Shown: positions 45,923 to 58,995 of the stretch, in pieces
How the letters are laid out: the number at the start of each line of letters is the position of its first letter
Position numbering within the stretch: the first letter of the stretch is position 1
Assembly (NCBI RefSeq): GCF_014898055.3
Contig: NW_023604295.1
Coordinates: 69,890,545 to 69,954,544 of the forward strand
DNA from: Talpa occidentalis
Lineage: Eukaryota > Chordata > Mammalia > Eulipotyphla > Talpidae
Length of the DNA stretch: 64,000 nt
Direction of reading: 5' to 3'
The notes under the pieces: model-generated
What the model saw: the letters and a program-made list of their open reading frames with translations, nothing else
Told to the model about the DNA's origin: nothing
Database searches by the model: none
Made by a program: the position numbers and the translations under genes

Positions 45923-48900
45923 TTGCATTAAGTCACTACAATTTGAGATTTTGTTTAACTGAGGCACAAACATCCTAATCTTACCAGGACATAGATGAAT
46001 GATAAGAACAGTTTTTATCTTCATCAATTAGTAAACAATTAATCAGGAAAACATGTTTTCAAGAACTACTTCACTATAAATTTCTCCATATCAAATAATA
46101 GTTTATCATTTTTTAAGAATGCAGTTTATAATATTAAATAAACATGTTTACTGTTCACAGATGATATACTATAATACCTTCTTGGTTCACAGAGCATCGT
46201 TAATAGAATGCAGTTTATGCTTTATCAGATTCTTCTATAAAAGGAATCTATTTATGTTTTTAGTCATATTTATCAAAACTCTCCTGTATTTAAATTTTTA
46301 GAGAAACAGTATAGTAAAACAAACAATCAGAACATAACCTCTATAGAAAATGGAAATATTTATTAATTCACAGTTTGTAAAAGTCATGAATTGTCCTCTG
46401 GTTGTTACTTCAAAAAGCATCAGCTACATACTCTTCAAGAAAGATGAGACTACTGAAGATACTCATAGCAACATCACTGGAGTCAAATGATTTCATAAAT
46501 ATTTGCTATGGTTTTCTACTATGCCCAAAATAAATGGCTTTGGAAAATAATAGTTGAAGTGAGGCTAAGGCGTTTAATCATTCTGAAAACCTATTTATTG
46601 TGTACATATCACATCACAATAGAGATGATTTCTATTATAGCACAAACCAAAACACAATTAAAAACAAATAGTTTTCTTCCCTCTGAGAGTTTCCCCTTCA
46701 TTTTTTGAGACTTTTTCCTGTGCAGGGGGTGAATTTTGCAGGACTAGTGTGTGTGAGAAAAATTACTGGGATCCCCTGCAGCCAGCAATTCAAGCAATCT
46801 TATACCCTTGAAAAGACAGTGAAAATGAATTCCGTGATAAAACATATTCCTGAGGATTGAAGTGACAATTGTAGACTACGCAAATGGTTGTTGCTTTCTT
46901 TGGAGGTTCAGGGAGGGAGCTATTTTGTATGCTTTCAATGAAAGTTAACCTCCATGTCTAGATTTTATAATGCAAATTAATACCTAGATAAACAGAATTA
47001 AACAGGAAAGAAAGTATACATTTTCTATGCAAATTAAATATTATTGCATGTTAGTCTATTGCTATTTGTTGTGTATAACTTGGATATTATGAATACAGCA
47101 ATAATGAAGAGATGATCAATAAAGAAATATATATATTGTGTTTTATCTAAAGTTAGTCTGTAAAGAGATATAAGTTCAATTGATAGTTTTCATCATATAC
47201 TGAATTTCATGAATGCTGCAAAATCAATCCATATTCTGCTATACTGAAGAAAAAACTGTATTTTTGAATATTAGCTCCATTGAAAGCATGATGGGATTTC
47301 ATTTTAAAATATCCCTTAATGATTTCAAGATGCAGCAAATCAGCTGACAACACACAGTATTATCTTAAAGATTTTTTTTTTAACCTTACGATTGGTGAAA
47401 TTCAACCTATTATTCATAAAAATGTTTTCCTTCCTAAAATAAAAAAAATTAAGTTTGCAGAAATTAATCTGTAATGTAAGCTAAAGATAAGATTTGGTGA
47501 CTCACAAAATTCTGAATGTTCTTTTTATCAGCTTCCTTGATAGTGAATCAAGATTTAGGTATGTTTTTCTATCTAAGTCTTCTGCCTTCAGTGTTGTCCT
47601 TTCATGTATACAGTTTCCTGCTGTCATTTGCCAAATTGGATGGGCATTTTAAAAATGACTATATTAAAATCACTATGTGACACGTCGTCATGTCACATTG
47701 AAAGCAATAGGGAGAATGGTATTATGCTAGTCACAATAATATATACTTTAATATTGGAAGATAAATATCTTTTTTTTTTTTTGGTTCTTAACGTCTAATG
47801 ATTTTTATTTTTTTTTTTTTTTTCTTTTTATGTAGCAATTAAAAGATATATAGCTGGATTATAGTTTCCCATTTTGAGGTATCCCAAATTCATTTCCATA
47901 ACTTGTCCATATACGATACCATTATTCTTAGTGGGCTTATTAGCTAATGGAAATTTGAGAAAATGTTAAATAAATATATATTTCACTCCACTTGTCCACA
48001 ACATGCTCACATTTTGCCAGCACATTAGGGTAATAGCCAGTTCTCTTCTCATTCCCATTACTAGTTCAAGGTGAAAATCTGGCATTTGAAGGTAGGATAA
48101 CAGAGACATAATATTACTCTTGCATTTCAAAATATTTAAATAAAAAATATTCCTCCATTAACTAAGTTAATTTTATAATGAACTCATTTTGTTCCTAATG
48201 ATCTACTAAATGTTCTAATATGCATCCTCCACACATTCTTCTCTCTTTCTGATATTTGCCATCTCTGTCCTGGACTATTTTCACTGATTCTTAACTATAG
48301 TTTTGATCATGTAACCTCATCTCTATCATAAAACAATCCTCCACATTATTGCACTCAAAAAAATGAAAAGTAAATCTAACTTTTTTTTATACTTAAGCCA
48401 TTTACGTAGTTAATGTTGGGTTTTTTTTTAGTGAAATGCAAAACTTCTTCAAATGGAATGCATGCCTTTTAAGAAATTGTCCCTGAATATGAATTTATCT
48501 CTATGATTGTATATTGCTTATGTATTAACTCCTTGATTGTTTCATAGCAGATTATCTCACCTTCTGGGATATTTGTAATTACGAGTCAAGTTACAACATT
48601 ACCCCCCACACATACACTCTCTCTCTCTAATCCAATTTCTATCTGTGGAATTAGCTCCACAACCATTTAATTAGGCAGCTGAAAGAATTATATCATCTCT
48701 AAACTCTCAGAAGATACTCATTCTTCTCACTAGCAAGAAGACTCCAGTACTTGAGTTAGTGAGTTAACGTATGTTCTTTTGTTTTATATCTTTGAATATT
48801 ATAGCATCTAGGCTGCCTGAATCAAATACTTACAGTCAAGCCAGGATGCACTTAGTCAGGAAAGTTATCTAATAATACAGTTTTCAAGCTACAGATGAAA

Positions 48901-49344
48901 AATAAAGATGCTAGAAGTAATCTTTCAGATTGTGGGTAGTAACCATGGCACCAAGTACTCTGAAGAAGTGAAGCAGTTAAGATTGAATGTAGGAAGTCGT
49001 GTAACTAGATTTTGGCAAAGATTCCAAGTGAAATGGTATTGAAGGCTGGTTCATGGAGAATGATAAATAAATCAATATCTTCTAAAACTAAATTTTAAAT
49101 TGAAACCAAATAATTTATTTTTAAATAAAATATTTTCCCATGACTAATAAGTTTAAATTGGTTAAGCACTATGCAGATAATTGATAACTAGGGAGTCTTG
49201 CTGGAGAACTAAGATTTGCAGTATGTGATTGATCATCCGCTAGTAATAACTGTGAGGAGCTCAGAGTCAGATTTCCAAGGATGAAGAATCTTAATTGTGA
49301 TTCCAGCATAAGAAAAGAATACTTCAGACTGAGAAGTAAAAAGG
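45923..49344. other. AT-rich unique sequence, no gene
   Basis: No coding region or named repeat. Two poly-T runs sit at about 47770-47782 and 47807-47823. A CT microsatellite of five units lies near 48618-48628. Short open frames show nothing domain-like. Confidence 0.5.
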
Positions 49345-50700
49345 GGCAGGTATGGTACTGTGGTACTGATTTGTATTTCCCTGATAAGCGACAGTGATTT
49401 TTGCATGTTCCTGAAGACCATCCTGCATGTCTTCTTTGGCAAGGTATCTGTTTAGCTATTCTGGCCATTTTTTGATTGGGTTATATGTTTTCTTATAGTT
49501 AAGTTGTGTCTTGGTGTAGGGTCAGAAATGACACTGAGCAGGCTTTCTATGATCCAGCAGATGGGGTAAAGGAGGAGTCAGAGTCCTCAGTGGTTTTTTG
49601 CAGGTTTTTTATTTAGATTACCAAGTACACAGCAGGCAGGGGTGTTGGGGGGCTGAGAGGCCTGGCAGGTCTTCACTCTGGGCTCTCCGGCCTTCTCTCA
49701 GCTTCTGCTTCTCTTGATTCTCTCTCAGCTTCTGCTGGCATCCCTGTGATGCCACCCTTAAAAGTCCAGTTGAATCCCATCTACCTATGCCCACACCCTA
49801 CTCCAGGGGCCCGCCATCAGGCATGCATTCAGGACCGCAGGGTTCCGTCATCTATCCTAATGGCAGGAGGGCAGAAAAGCCTGATTCCTTTTTCCTTACC
49901 CTACACTGGATATTATGGTATATGGTTTGCAAATATCAGATTATATTATACAGGTATTTTCTCACATTTGGGGGGGGGCATTTTTGTTTTAATGATAGTT
50001 TCATTGTACAGAAGATTTTTAGTTTGATTCAGTCACATTTGTTTATTTTCTTGTTTATCTCTCTTGCTGTTGGGAAAAAACAAAAATTACATCACTGAAG
50101 CCAATGTCATGCAATGTTTTGCCTGTTTACTTCTATGTCTGTTATGGTTAGGGTCAGAAAGCCCAGAAACAAAAAATGTTGGTGAGGATGTGGAGGGAGG
50201 AAAAAAAAAAAAAACCTCATACACTATTGAAGGGAATGCAAACTGATACAGCCCTTAAGGAAAAACAGTGTGGGTATTTCTCAAAGCATTAACAAATATA
50301 TCTATCATAGGATACATCAATTCTACTCCTAGGTTTCTACCTGAAGAATACAAAAACTAATTCAAAAAGATATAGGCACTCCTATGTTCATTGCACTATT
50401 TACATTAGCCTGGTTATGGAAACAGCCAAACTGCTCAAGGACAGATGAGTATATTAAGAACATGTGTTATACTTACTCAACAGAATATTAATCAGAACAA
50501 AAGAATCTCGGCATATGAAATTGAAGGGGAAAGAGCAAACAAAATAAGTCAGAAGGAGCAAAACAAGTATCACATGTTTCACTTCTATGTGTCCTATAAA
50601 GCAACAAAAGAAAGTATCAGTCTAAACCAAGCCAATAGCAAAACCAGAAATTTGCCTGTAAAACTGAAACTGCCCCAGGGAGAAGGATATCATCGATAAG
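49345..50700 (+). mobile_element. Second 5'-inverted L1, split by a solo LTR
   Basis: 49345-49514 and 49906-50138 read as antisense L1 (TTGTATTTCCCTGATAAGCG, GGCCATTTTTTGATTGGG, AGATTTTTAGTTTGATTCAG). From about 50140 the strand flips to sense: ATGTTGGTGAGGATGTGGAG, GGGAATGCAAACTGATACAG, AAAATAAGTCAGAAGGAGC. In L1 order the inverted part ends just before the sense part begins. No A-tail or TSD found, so it is an old insertion. Confidence 0.8.
49515..49905 (-). mobile_element. Solo endogenous-retrovirus LTR
   Basis: 391 bases bounded by the perfect inverted ends TGTAGGGT and ACCCTACA. On the minus strand it has a TATA-like TTTTAAG (49757-49763) and an AATAAA signal (49608-49613) in LTR order. 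Flanks CTTGG and CTGG look like a decayed 4-5 base TSD, and L1 sequence continues on both sides. No gag, pol or env sequence is attached, so it is a recombined solo LTR. Class I (gamma-like) is a guess from size and layout. Confidence 0.85.
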
Positions 50701-50984
50701 TAGGGGGAGAGTGTACTATAGTAGAGGACTAGGGGTGCCTTGGTGGTAGAGATGGTATTTTAGCATACACTTGAAGAGGCAGGGTTCTATGTTTTTGAAT
50801 CTCATACAGTGTTATAAACCAATGCTGCCTTAATAACAAACATGAAGTAGATTTTAAAGTAACAATTATGTGACACGGTTATTCAATACAAGGATTTTTC
50901 CAAAGGAGTTTTCATTTTGTCAACATATCATAAATAAATTTCATGTACACATAAAATAAATCAATTAATAAAATCAAAATGCGA
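50701..50984. other. Unique sequence
   Basis: Nothing recognised. Confidence 0.45.
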
Positions 50985-50986
50985 TG

Positions 50987-51415
50987 TGGACTTGCTGCTG
51001 TGCATAATATGAACTGGCTCTTTACATCCTGGTGTTACAGGGCAACCCCATAGGGTGACCTGTGTGAGTCCTCACCTACACACTTAAGAAAATCATTTAT
51101 TTACAAGGGAAATGAGAAGAGGGAGAAAAGAGAAAGAAAGAGAGCATGTGAAAGTGAGAGAAAGAGATTGCGATTGATTAATTACTCAATATGTCCTACC
51201 TATAGGGTAATTAGGACCCCGCCTACACAGTGAAGGCAGGCAAAACCAAGAGAATGCAAACCCACATGTGTTTGTTTTATATTAAGCATGGGTACTTACC
51301 TTCAACCTTATTTCCCAGCAAACCCCACTTCAGAAAATTAGGGGTAATGGCAGAGATATGGCATGTAATCCTTGGCACCTGCAATCTCTTTGGCATGGAG
51401 GTGGGTGTGAGTCCA
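50987..51415 (-). mobile_element. Candidate third LTR, weaker support
   Basis: Bounded by TGGACT and AGTCCA. On the minus strand there is an AATAAA (51097-51102) near the 3' side and a CCCTATAGG TATA-like element upstream (near 51202). It is richer in G+C and purine tracts than its flanks. No matching TSD found, and the ends are only 6 bases, so this could be another repeat class. Confidence 0.4.
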
Positions 51416-53849
51416 TAAAATATCAGTGAGTGGAGTTCACCGAGATATACTGTAAATGTGTAGTTTCCAAATGTTTCTTTTTGCTTGACAGGAATTTGGT
51501 TATGTAAAGAATGTACTGGACTCTTAAATCAGACATATTGTATAACTTCTGATTATTTTTAATAAGTGAGAACTGGTTATTAAAACATTGGGAAAGAGTA
51601 ATCAAGATTAGATGATAAGTAGCATCCCCTAGTTTTGTTGGGGAAAATTTACAATCTGGTATTGCTAAACAACCTCAGCCTGGATAAATGGCCTCAGGGC
51701 AGTGAAACTTTTATAACTAATGCAAGTAAGTCAAGTGGAATAGAACAAAATGGAGATGGTAGATAATTTTTAGAAGGAGGATTAAAAACGTTATGAGGAC
51801 AAGTTGAAATTAAGTCATTAAGACTGATGGTGAAAAAGGTATGGATAGGCATATGTAGGTTGGAAAACCCAAAGCCTCTTTCTAGAACCAGGAGTTTCAG
51901 GGCTGATTAATCTTTTCTTCCTCAAAAATGCACATTTTTATTTGTTAATTTTTAAGATAAGGCATTTATTCATTATGTATCACCAAAATGAAAATGCCTT
52001 TGGGAAAGTCTGTTATTGAACTAAAATGTTATAGCATCTGTCACATATAGTCAACCTTGACCTGGAGCTTGTTTCTCTGACATTACTCCTTTTTCAAAAA
52101 AGATCCTAAGAGAAGTTTAATATAATTAGAGATGGATAAATATGCAACACTAGGCATGCCCTCATATGTTGAATGAAAAATTGGGGAAAATATCTCTATT
52201 GAAAGGCATATATCAATCTAAGAATGGGACTGAGCTTGGACAGAGGAATTTCAAATTGTATGTGTGATTTGTGTATGGGGAAGGAGTTTGAAATAGGAGC
52301 AGGATTTATGGCATTACTAGATCTCCTTCACACTCAAATGCATATATTTGTAGGAAACATAGAAGGTATGCCCATTTGTTTATAAATATGCATTAATATA
52401 ACATTATATTAATAGCTATTAAATTTATATATAATTAATATAACTTAATATAAATAATGGTAGCAGATCTTCTTTTACAATGACACATTTCCACCTCCTA
52501 GTAATCATCTTCCTTTTGATAAGTGTTATTAAGCAAATAACATTGGACGTTCTTTTTGGACATTCTTTTTGGACATTCTGGACATTCTTTTTACTTTCTT
52601 GCAAAACTGAATCTCTCCAAAGTGAAGCTCTTCCTCTAGGATCTTCCATGTAGTGATGCTATTTTCTGATCTATTCAAAAGTACTAGGGATGCCATGTTA
52701 CCCCTTGACATTACATAGTTAGGTGTGCACAAAATCAATATACATTCCTGAATCATACTGAAACCTTCTAGAAAAATGTTCCTTCAGCTTCACCCTTTAT
52801 TGGGTTCAAATAGTTATAAGATGGTTATAAGATGAGGAACTTGTGTTGTTCTCTTGTCTGGTGTTAAGCTCTTTTCAGTGCCTCAGACTGACTATATAGA
52901 GCCTTCACGCTTCTATAATTTGTGAAATTGATGCTTGTGGGGAGCCATCTTCCACGTTATCAGATAGTTTTGGATGTTTGGGCAGTTTACACTTGGACTC
53001 AAGTGGAGTTTGGAATACCTATTTTTTTGTAAATCAGGCATATGACATTTTCATTATCTATAATTTACCACAAGTTTAGCTAATCATAATAGCTCTTATA
53101 TAAAAGTTATATTCAAAAATGACAAATATGATTTTATAAGATCTAATATTTTTCTCTATTAAGAATACTAATTTGTATTCAAATAACATGCACATAAATA
53201 TATGTAAGTAGGCATGCTTATATTTGTGTGTATTTATTATATATTGTTTATTTAAATACACAGACATATACATATATGCATGTATATGTATACAGATAGA
53301 GAGAGAGAGTTCTGAACAAAAGCCTCTATTTTGAATGAATATCTCTAATGAATTAGAGAAAGTATAAATGTTTGCAAAGTATGTAGTAGTTTGTTAAGTA
53401 ACCTTTAATAAAAATAGATATTTAATTGCAATTTTATGTCATTTGTAGCATTAATGTTTGTATTCTAATTATTCTGAGTTTTAAGTTGTCTTCATTTTTG
53501 GTGTTGTTTTTATTCAGGTTTCTAAAATAGAATATATATTTGGGGAAATTTTGACAAAAAGACCGCAATTCAATCTAACAAATGAGGTCATGATGTTAAT
53601 GAAATATTTTATACAGTAGCTGGCAATTTCAACATTCTAGATCATAGAAGGTAACTCATCCAAACAAGATACAGAGCCATTCCAAATATTTTACAGCAAA
53701 ATTGCAATCCAAAGAAATCTGTCATATAAAAGCATGCTGATGAGATACTGGTGAAGCTCAGTGCTGTTTTAAAGTTAAATGCCTGTTTATAAAAATTCAA
53801 TAAACCAGGGCACTTAACACAAGTAATAGCAGTCTGTTGATAATTTTTT
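51416..53849. other. AT-rich unique sequence, no gene
   Basis: A short decayed tandem of GGACATTCTTTTT lies at about 52546-52591. TATA/ACATA-rich sequence lies at 53265-53295 with a GA run at 53297-53308. No coding signal. Confidence 0.5.
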
Positions 53850-54133
53850 TTAAATACATTTATTTATTTATTTATTTTTAGATTCGTTTATTTATACAAG
53901 AACTGGGGTATAGGTCAGCGGCGTGGGAGGATGAGATAATTCACCAGACATAGAGTGGGGAGCAGAACAGGCACCAGCAGAACAGGAACAAAGACACTGC
54001 TGTGAGAGCAGAGGGTGAGACAGGAAGGACTGCTGCGCCATGTGGATTTCTCCCTGGCCGGCCAGAAATCGAACCCTGGCTGCAGACAGCTTCATATTGC
54101 TATGTTCAACCAGCTGCAACACTGGGGATGTCC
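53850..54133 (-). mobile_element. SINE type C, diverged
   Basis: A reverse copy starting in TTTATTTATTTATTTATTTT, with AACTGGGGTATAGGTCAG and a decayed head (AACACTGGGGATGTCC). It contains a small duplication (CAGAACAGGCACCAGCAGAA). No clear TSD. Confidence 0.85.
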
Positions 54134-55000
54134 AGTGAATTTATTTTTAATTTTATAGTTTTCCTGATTTTCTTTGCTTAAGGAATAGCCTACTTGCCAG
54201 ATACTTAGTTTCCTTTTTTGTTGTTGTTGTTTTGTTTTTGTTTTGAGAGCCAGAGTTAAGAATTCTGGGTCACATTTTTTTTTTTAATGTACTTGTATTT
54301 ATTTAAAAGGAAATATACTTTGAAAAATAAGTTTGAATTAGTGGTGTTTTTTTTTTAATGTGGATTGCTTTTCTACTATTGAATTATTTCTCTGTGAGTA
54401 ATAAATTTTACATCTCCCTATGTACCTGAATGTTATCATGATAAAAAATTAGAGGAAACAGGTACTAAAAACTTACTCTACTTTCCCAAAGTTTGTTTAG
54501 ATCTTCATAATTGTATTTCTCCCTCTTCTTTTTCATGATTAGCCTGTAATTTTATATCTGTGAGTCTATTTTTAGAACTGAAATTATTAGAAAAATAAAA
54601 ATTAACTTAAATTTTATATGCAAAACTGACCTTTTAGTTCCTCTAAACTCTGTAGGTGTTGATTTAAGAGTTAAGTTCCTCCCACGTGTACCCCCTCCAA
54701 ACTTCTTCCCTAAACTAGTGAATCTGTACTCCTCACACATAGACAAGGCACAGCTAGATCTAAGAAAATCACTTTTGAAGACAAAAGATGGTGCTCTATT
54801 ACAAATACAGAAATTGTACTTTTAAGATCCGTGTCATTATACCATTTGTATGTTTTGTTAATGTCTATGAACCATCTTTTAGAAAGATGCACTCAGATCA
54901 CTTTTAGTAACTATTGTACCAGTAATGCTTGTTAATCAACATCCAATGGATTATCTTGTCTTTATTTTCTGGGTGTCTTAATTTAAAGACGTAGTATACT
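54134..55000. other. AT-rich unique sequence, no gene
   Basis: Nothing recognised beyond T-runs. Confidence 0.5.
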
Positions 55001-55260
55001 TTTTTTTTTTTTTTTTTAGTTTTATTTTTGCATAGAAGAATTGTGTTGTTGGCCAGAGATACGGGGGATGAGAGGATTCACCAGAGACAGACTTGGGAGC
55101 AGAACAAATGGATTTACTGAAATACACCGCTGAGGGGAGCAGTGGGTGAGTCAGGAGCGGTCTGCTGCGCCATGTGGGTCAGGTCCCTGGCTGGGGATTA
55201 AACTCAGACCATGGAGGTAATAGCTCTAATACTTATCCCCTCGGCTGCCAGGGAGACACC
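55001..55260 (-). mobile_element. SINE type B
   Basis: A reverse copy after a poly-T run (55001-55017) through GAGAGGATTCACCAGAGACA to a decayed head CTGCCAGGGAGACACC. TSD unclear. Confidence 0.87.
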
Positions 55261-56721
55261 ATAATTTTTTTTTCTTAAACTCTAATAGAAGTAAAGTAAT
55301 CATTTTGGATAAATTTGGCTTGACTTGTAGAATTTTCATTGCAAATATTCATATCACATTGCCTCTTTTGCATCTCCTTTGCCTTTGTTCCTCCTAAGCT
55401 TCAGTAGGTGTTTTTTGTCTTTTGTCTTTTTTTTTTATTTGTTTTGTTTTGTTTATGAGAACTCATTCATATGTCTTTTCTGCAGATACATTCAGAATCC
55501 TCCCCACAGATTCCCAAGAACACCAATATAAAGAAATTTAGAAAAGGGAAACAACATGCAAAGTGTTTCATTCCACCTACTTCCTTATCCTCATGAGGCC
55601 CTTTACCTGTTTTTCATTAGGCTGCCCTGATTTCTTCTGGACCCTTGATACATGGTCCAGTGCTTATTTTCATTGCTGAACTGATTCACATATTTCAATA
55701 AAATTAACCACAATGAAAAGCAGCACTGGACATAAAAATTCCAACTAGTAAAACATATCATTGGCACACATATATATTTAATGAAGTTTTAAATGGGTTT
55801 CTTTCTTTAAAATCTAAGCCACCCAGAAACTTGTTTAGTGATGCATTTGAGAAGTTATTACAGCCTAGAGCGAAGTGATTTTCTTCACTTACTATATGAA
55901 GAAGTGTAAATTCTTCTAATACACAAGAAGGTCACTTTGGTAAAAATAGTTTTATTAGTGTGATACTAAATATTAGAATCAAAGTGATATTAGAATTCCT
56001 TTTTTTAAATACAGTAGACCAGGCTTTTAAGGAGTTGATAACCTAAATGTCATTTAATTATTATTTAAATATAAGAATATTATACTATATTAAGTAATAT
56101 ATCACATACAATTAAATATTAATGTATGTGAATTATTTATATCTACTAGTGAAAGTCTTTACATAGCTAAAATGTAGAAAATAGAAATTGGAGATAAAAC
56201 TGAGAAATTAGAAATTTGAAGTATTATTACATGAGCATCTCTACTGTATTAAGAGTTTACAGTCATCTACTTTTGCAGCTCAGTTATAAGCTATTTGAAA
56301 ATGGATATTTCTTTAGGAAGTTAACACAAGGTATTAAAAGTAAAAATGAAAGAGGAGGAGGGGGATTAGAATGAGGGTGGGGGGGTAAAGAGAGAACGAG
56401 AGAGAAAAACCACAAAATGCAGGCATTGCTAAATGTAAAATAGAAGTACAAATGTACTTCTTACCCTATACTTGGCAATCCATTATCCTGTGATACTTGC
56501 TAGCATCTGAGTGATGAAAGATTTTTCACAAATTTGCATTCCTTTCTGAGAGCCTCCAGATGATTAAGAAATTCCTCCAACCTGTCTTCCCAGCATTACT
56601 CACCCAGTAGTAGAAATGTATTCCAGTTATGAATGACCGTGATGAAGTCTATGTGGATTAATGGAGATCTAGGTTTCAATAAAATGGGAGGAGTTCTCTT
56701 TTCAAAATATATGTTTGGGTT
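55261..56721. other. AT-rich unique sequence, no gene
   Basis: A purine-rich stretch with a G7 run lies at 56348-56408. No coding or named repeat signal. Confidence 0.5.
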
Positions 56722-56739
56722 CCAATTCATGTTTTCTTT

Positions 56740-57001
56740 TTTTTTTAAGATTTATTTTACTTATGCATCCAAGAACTGGAGTACAGGCCAGAGGTGTGGG
56801 GGCGGTGAGAGGATTCACCAGAGAAAGAGTGGGGAGCAAAACAGGCAGATCTACTGAAATACGCTGCTGAGGGGAGCAGTGGGCAAGACAGGAGAGGTCT
56901 GCCGTGCCATATGGGTTTGCTCTCTGGCCGGGGATCATACTGTGCTGCCATGGCTGCTGATAAGTTCTTTGTGCTTAACACCTTGCATCATCAGGGAGGC
57001 C
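56740..57001 (-). mobile_element. SINE type B
   Basis: A reverse copy from TTTTTTAAGATTTATTTTAC to CATCAGGGAGGCCC. TSD CCAATT(C/T)AT(G/A)TTTTCTT(T/A)T, about 18 bases with few mismatches, at 56722-56739 and 57002-57019. Confidence 0.92.
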
Positions 57002-57193
57002 CCAATTTATATTTTCTTATTTGCATTTATTTGGTCAAGAACCCATTCGTGCCTGCCCCATTTAAGAGGTAATAACAAAATTTCAAAACAAAACTACCCA
57101 GTGTATTGTCTGTGAGTACAGACTTTTTTGCCTTATTTAAGTTCAAATGTTAATTCTATCAGTAGCTGTCAAGTTTATCTTAAGCCACCAGCA

Positions 57194-57345
57194 TTTTTTT
57201 TTCACTTTAGTTTTTAACTGAGGTGATATTGGGGTACCCCCATCAGGTAGTACTACCATAGCACACCCACCACCAATTCACCCATATTCTACCACCATAG
57301 ACCATTATGTTTCTTTCCTTCATTGTTCTCTCTCCTCCCCCTTGG
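57194..57345 (-). mobile_element. L1 3'-end fragment (antisense), probable
   Basis: It starts with a T-run (tail) and contains CACCACCAATTCACCCA, the exact complement of a motif in the L1 3' end at 40028. The rest differs, so a related but distinct L1 subfamily. Confidence 0.65.
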
Positions 57346-58308
57346 TATATCAGTTCTGTAGCATATCAGTATAAATTTCCTCATTTGTACAATGAGCATG
57401 TCTATAATGCCACCTGATCATTATCTGATACCTGTGATCACACTGATCACGATGATTTCACTGTGTGCTTGTGAGAGATAAATTAATTCAGTTATGTAAC
57501 TACTTTGTATGCAGCATATTTATTTAGTACTATTTATAGAATACTTATTATAATCACATATTTAAGCAAATGTGTATGTTCTTACATTTATTTTCTTTAC
57601 CAGGCTACTTTAAAATTTTATTAATGTTTAAGAATGAATCAATCAGTTAAGGTCATATGTACAGCTCCTTTGCAAAAAACGTGGCTGATATTTAAATAAG
57701 GTAGTCTTGAATTTTAGTAAAATTATTTAAACTCTTCACTGTTTTAGACTCAACAGTCTTAAATGATGCTGCATCTTAATAAGCAACAAAATAAATGATC
57801 ACAACCAGATTCTCAATGAGCCCTGTAGATTCCTCACCTCTATTGAACTACATAGACACATTCAATATTTATTTTGCAAGAAAAAAAGAAATAAAATATT
57901 AGTTTGGATTTTATTGGTGATTTTACATAGAGTTTACAAGAATCCAAATAAGTGTGCTGACATTTTTCAATTTAGTATCCTAATTTATATATATCCAGGT
58001 TAGATATCATTGCAGTATTTTTCTGTTTCTAATTGATCTTGATTTAGGAAAATTTAAGATTTAATATGATGTCCTGTTTTCTATATTTATTAATGAAGCA
58101 GTTAGTAAACTCAACCTATACCTTATCCCTATGATAACTCATTAGAAAGCATTGATGACTAAAAATATATATTATTTATTGTTAGGGTTCATTTATAACA
58201 CTTCAAAATATTTGCAATATTTTGGAATATTTTTTCATTGATAAACTTTTGTAGCTGTTTTAAACTTTAAGAGAATTACATGTGGTAATTATTTGTAAAA
58301 TCATTAAA
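57346..58308. other. AT-rich unique sequence, no gene
   Basis: Small palindromes GTGATCAC/GATCAC at 57435-57451. Nothing else. Confidence 0.5.
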
Positions 58309-58320
58309 ATTTTGACCATT

Positions 58321-58593
58321 GGGCCTCCCTGGTGGTGCAGGCAGTTGAGCACAGTGCTATGAAGCAGTCCGCAGCCTCTGCTGTACTGGTTGGATCCCTG
58401 CCAGGAGGCGAAGGGTCCCACATGGCACGACAGACCTCTCCTGTCTCTCCCGCAGCTCCCCTCAGCAGTGTATTTCGTCAGTCTGCCTGTTCTGTTCCCC
58501 GCTCTGTCTCTGGTGAATCCTCTCACCCTCCCATGGATCTGGCTTGTGCCCTGGTTCTTGTATAAATAAATAAATAAATCTTAAAAAAAAAAA
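58321..58593 (+). mobile_element. SINE type C
   Basis: The head is GGGCCTCCCTGGTGGTGCAG with CAGGCAGTTGAGC; the 3' part has GGATCTGGCTTGTGCCC and a TATAAATAAATAAATAAATC tail. TSD (T/G)TTTGACCATT at about 58310-58320 and 58594-58604. Confidence 0.93.
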
Positions 58594-58640
58594 GTTTGAC
58601 CATTAATATTAAGCTATACCATGAATTTGTGTTTACATGT

Positions 58641-58995
58641 TGAAAGGTTTGGCACGGTAAAGAAAAGGAGAACCAGCTAAATTTCTCAAAGGTGGGGGAT
58701 TTATTGCACCCCCAGGCAAAATTCACAGACCCAAGGTGGGGGGTCCATGAAGCTGTATCCATTGTGGGGGGAGATGTCATTTTATAGGGTGAGTAGAGGT
58801 TAGGCAGGAAAACTGGGTTGGCAGGGGGGCAAATAGGTTTAGGCGGATCAAAGTTGTTTTTCTTGGAGCTGAGCTGTTTTTTCTCCTGTTTATGGCTTCA
58901 GTTTCAGTTTGATGGTATCATTGGTACTGGTGTGAGGGCCATCTTGTTTTTTCTATGTGGGCTTCCTCATTCCTGGCCCCTGCATCCACCTTTCA
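58641..58995 (-). mobile_element. Solo LTR of a second ERV family
   Basis: 355 bases bounded by the perfect inverted ends TGAAAGGT and ACCTTTCA. On the minus strand: TATAAAA at 58780-58786 and AATAAA at 58700-58705, about 80 bases apart, in LTR order, with a G-rich R-like segment between. It is GC-richer than its flanks and differs from the LTR at 49.5 kb. No internal retroviral genes. No convincing TSD was found. Confidence 0.8.

Noticed and set aside
46700..46810. GC-richer patch resembling an exon or conserved element
   Set aside because: No open frame with splice signals and no repeat match; conservation cannot be judged from one sequence.
49515..49905. Retroviral genes next to the LTR
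   Set aside because: L1 sequence resumes directly on both sides; no gag, pol or env-like frame.
52840..53030. Possible LTR or DNA-transposon fragment (GTGGGGAGCCATCTTCCACG)
   Set aside because: Slightly GC-richer than its surroundings, but no ends, TSD or second copy in the window to support a call.
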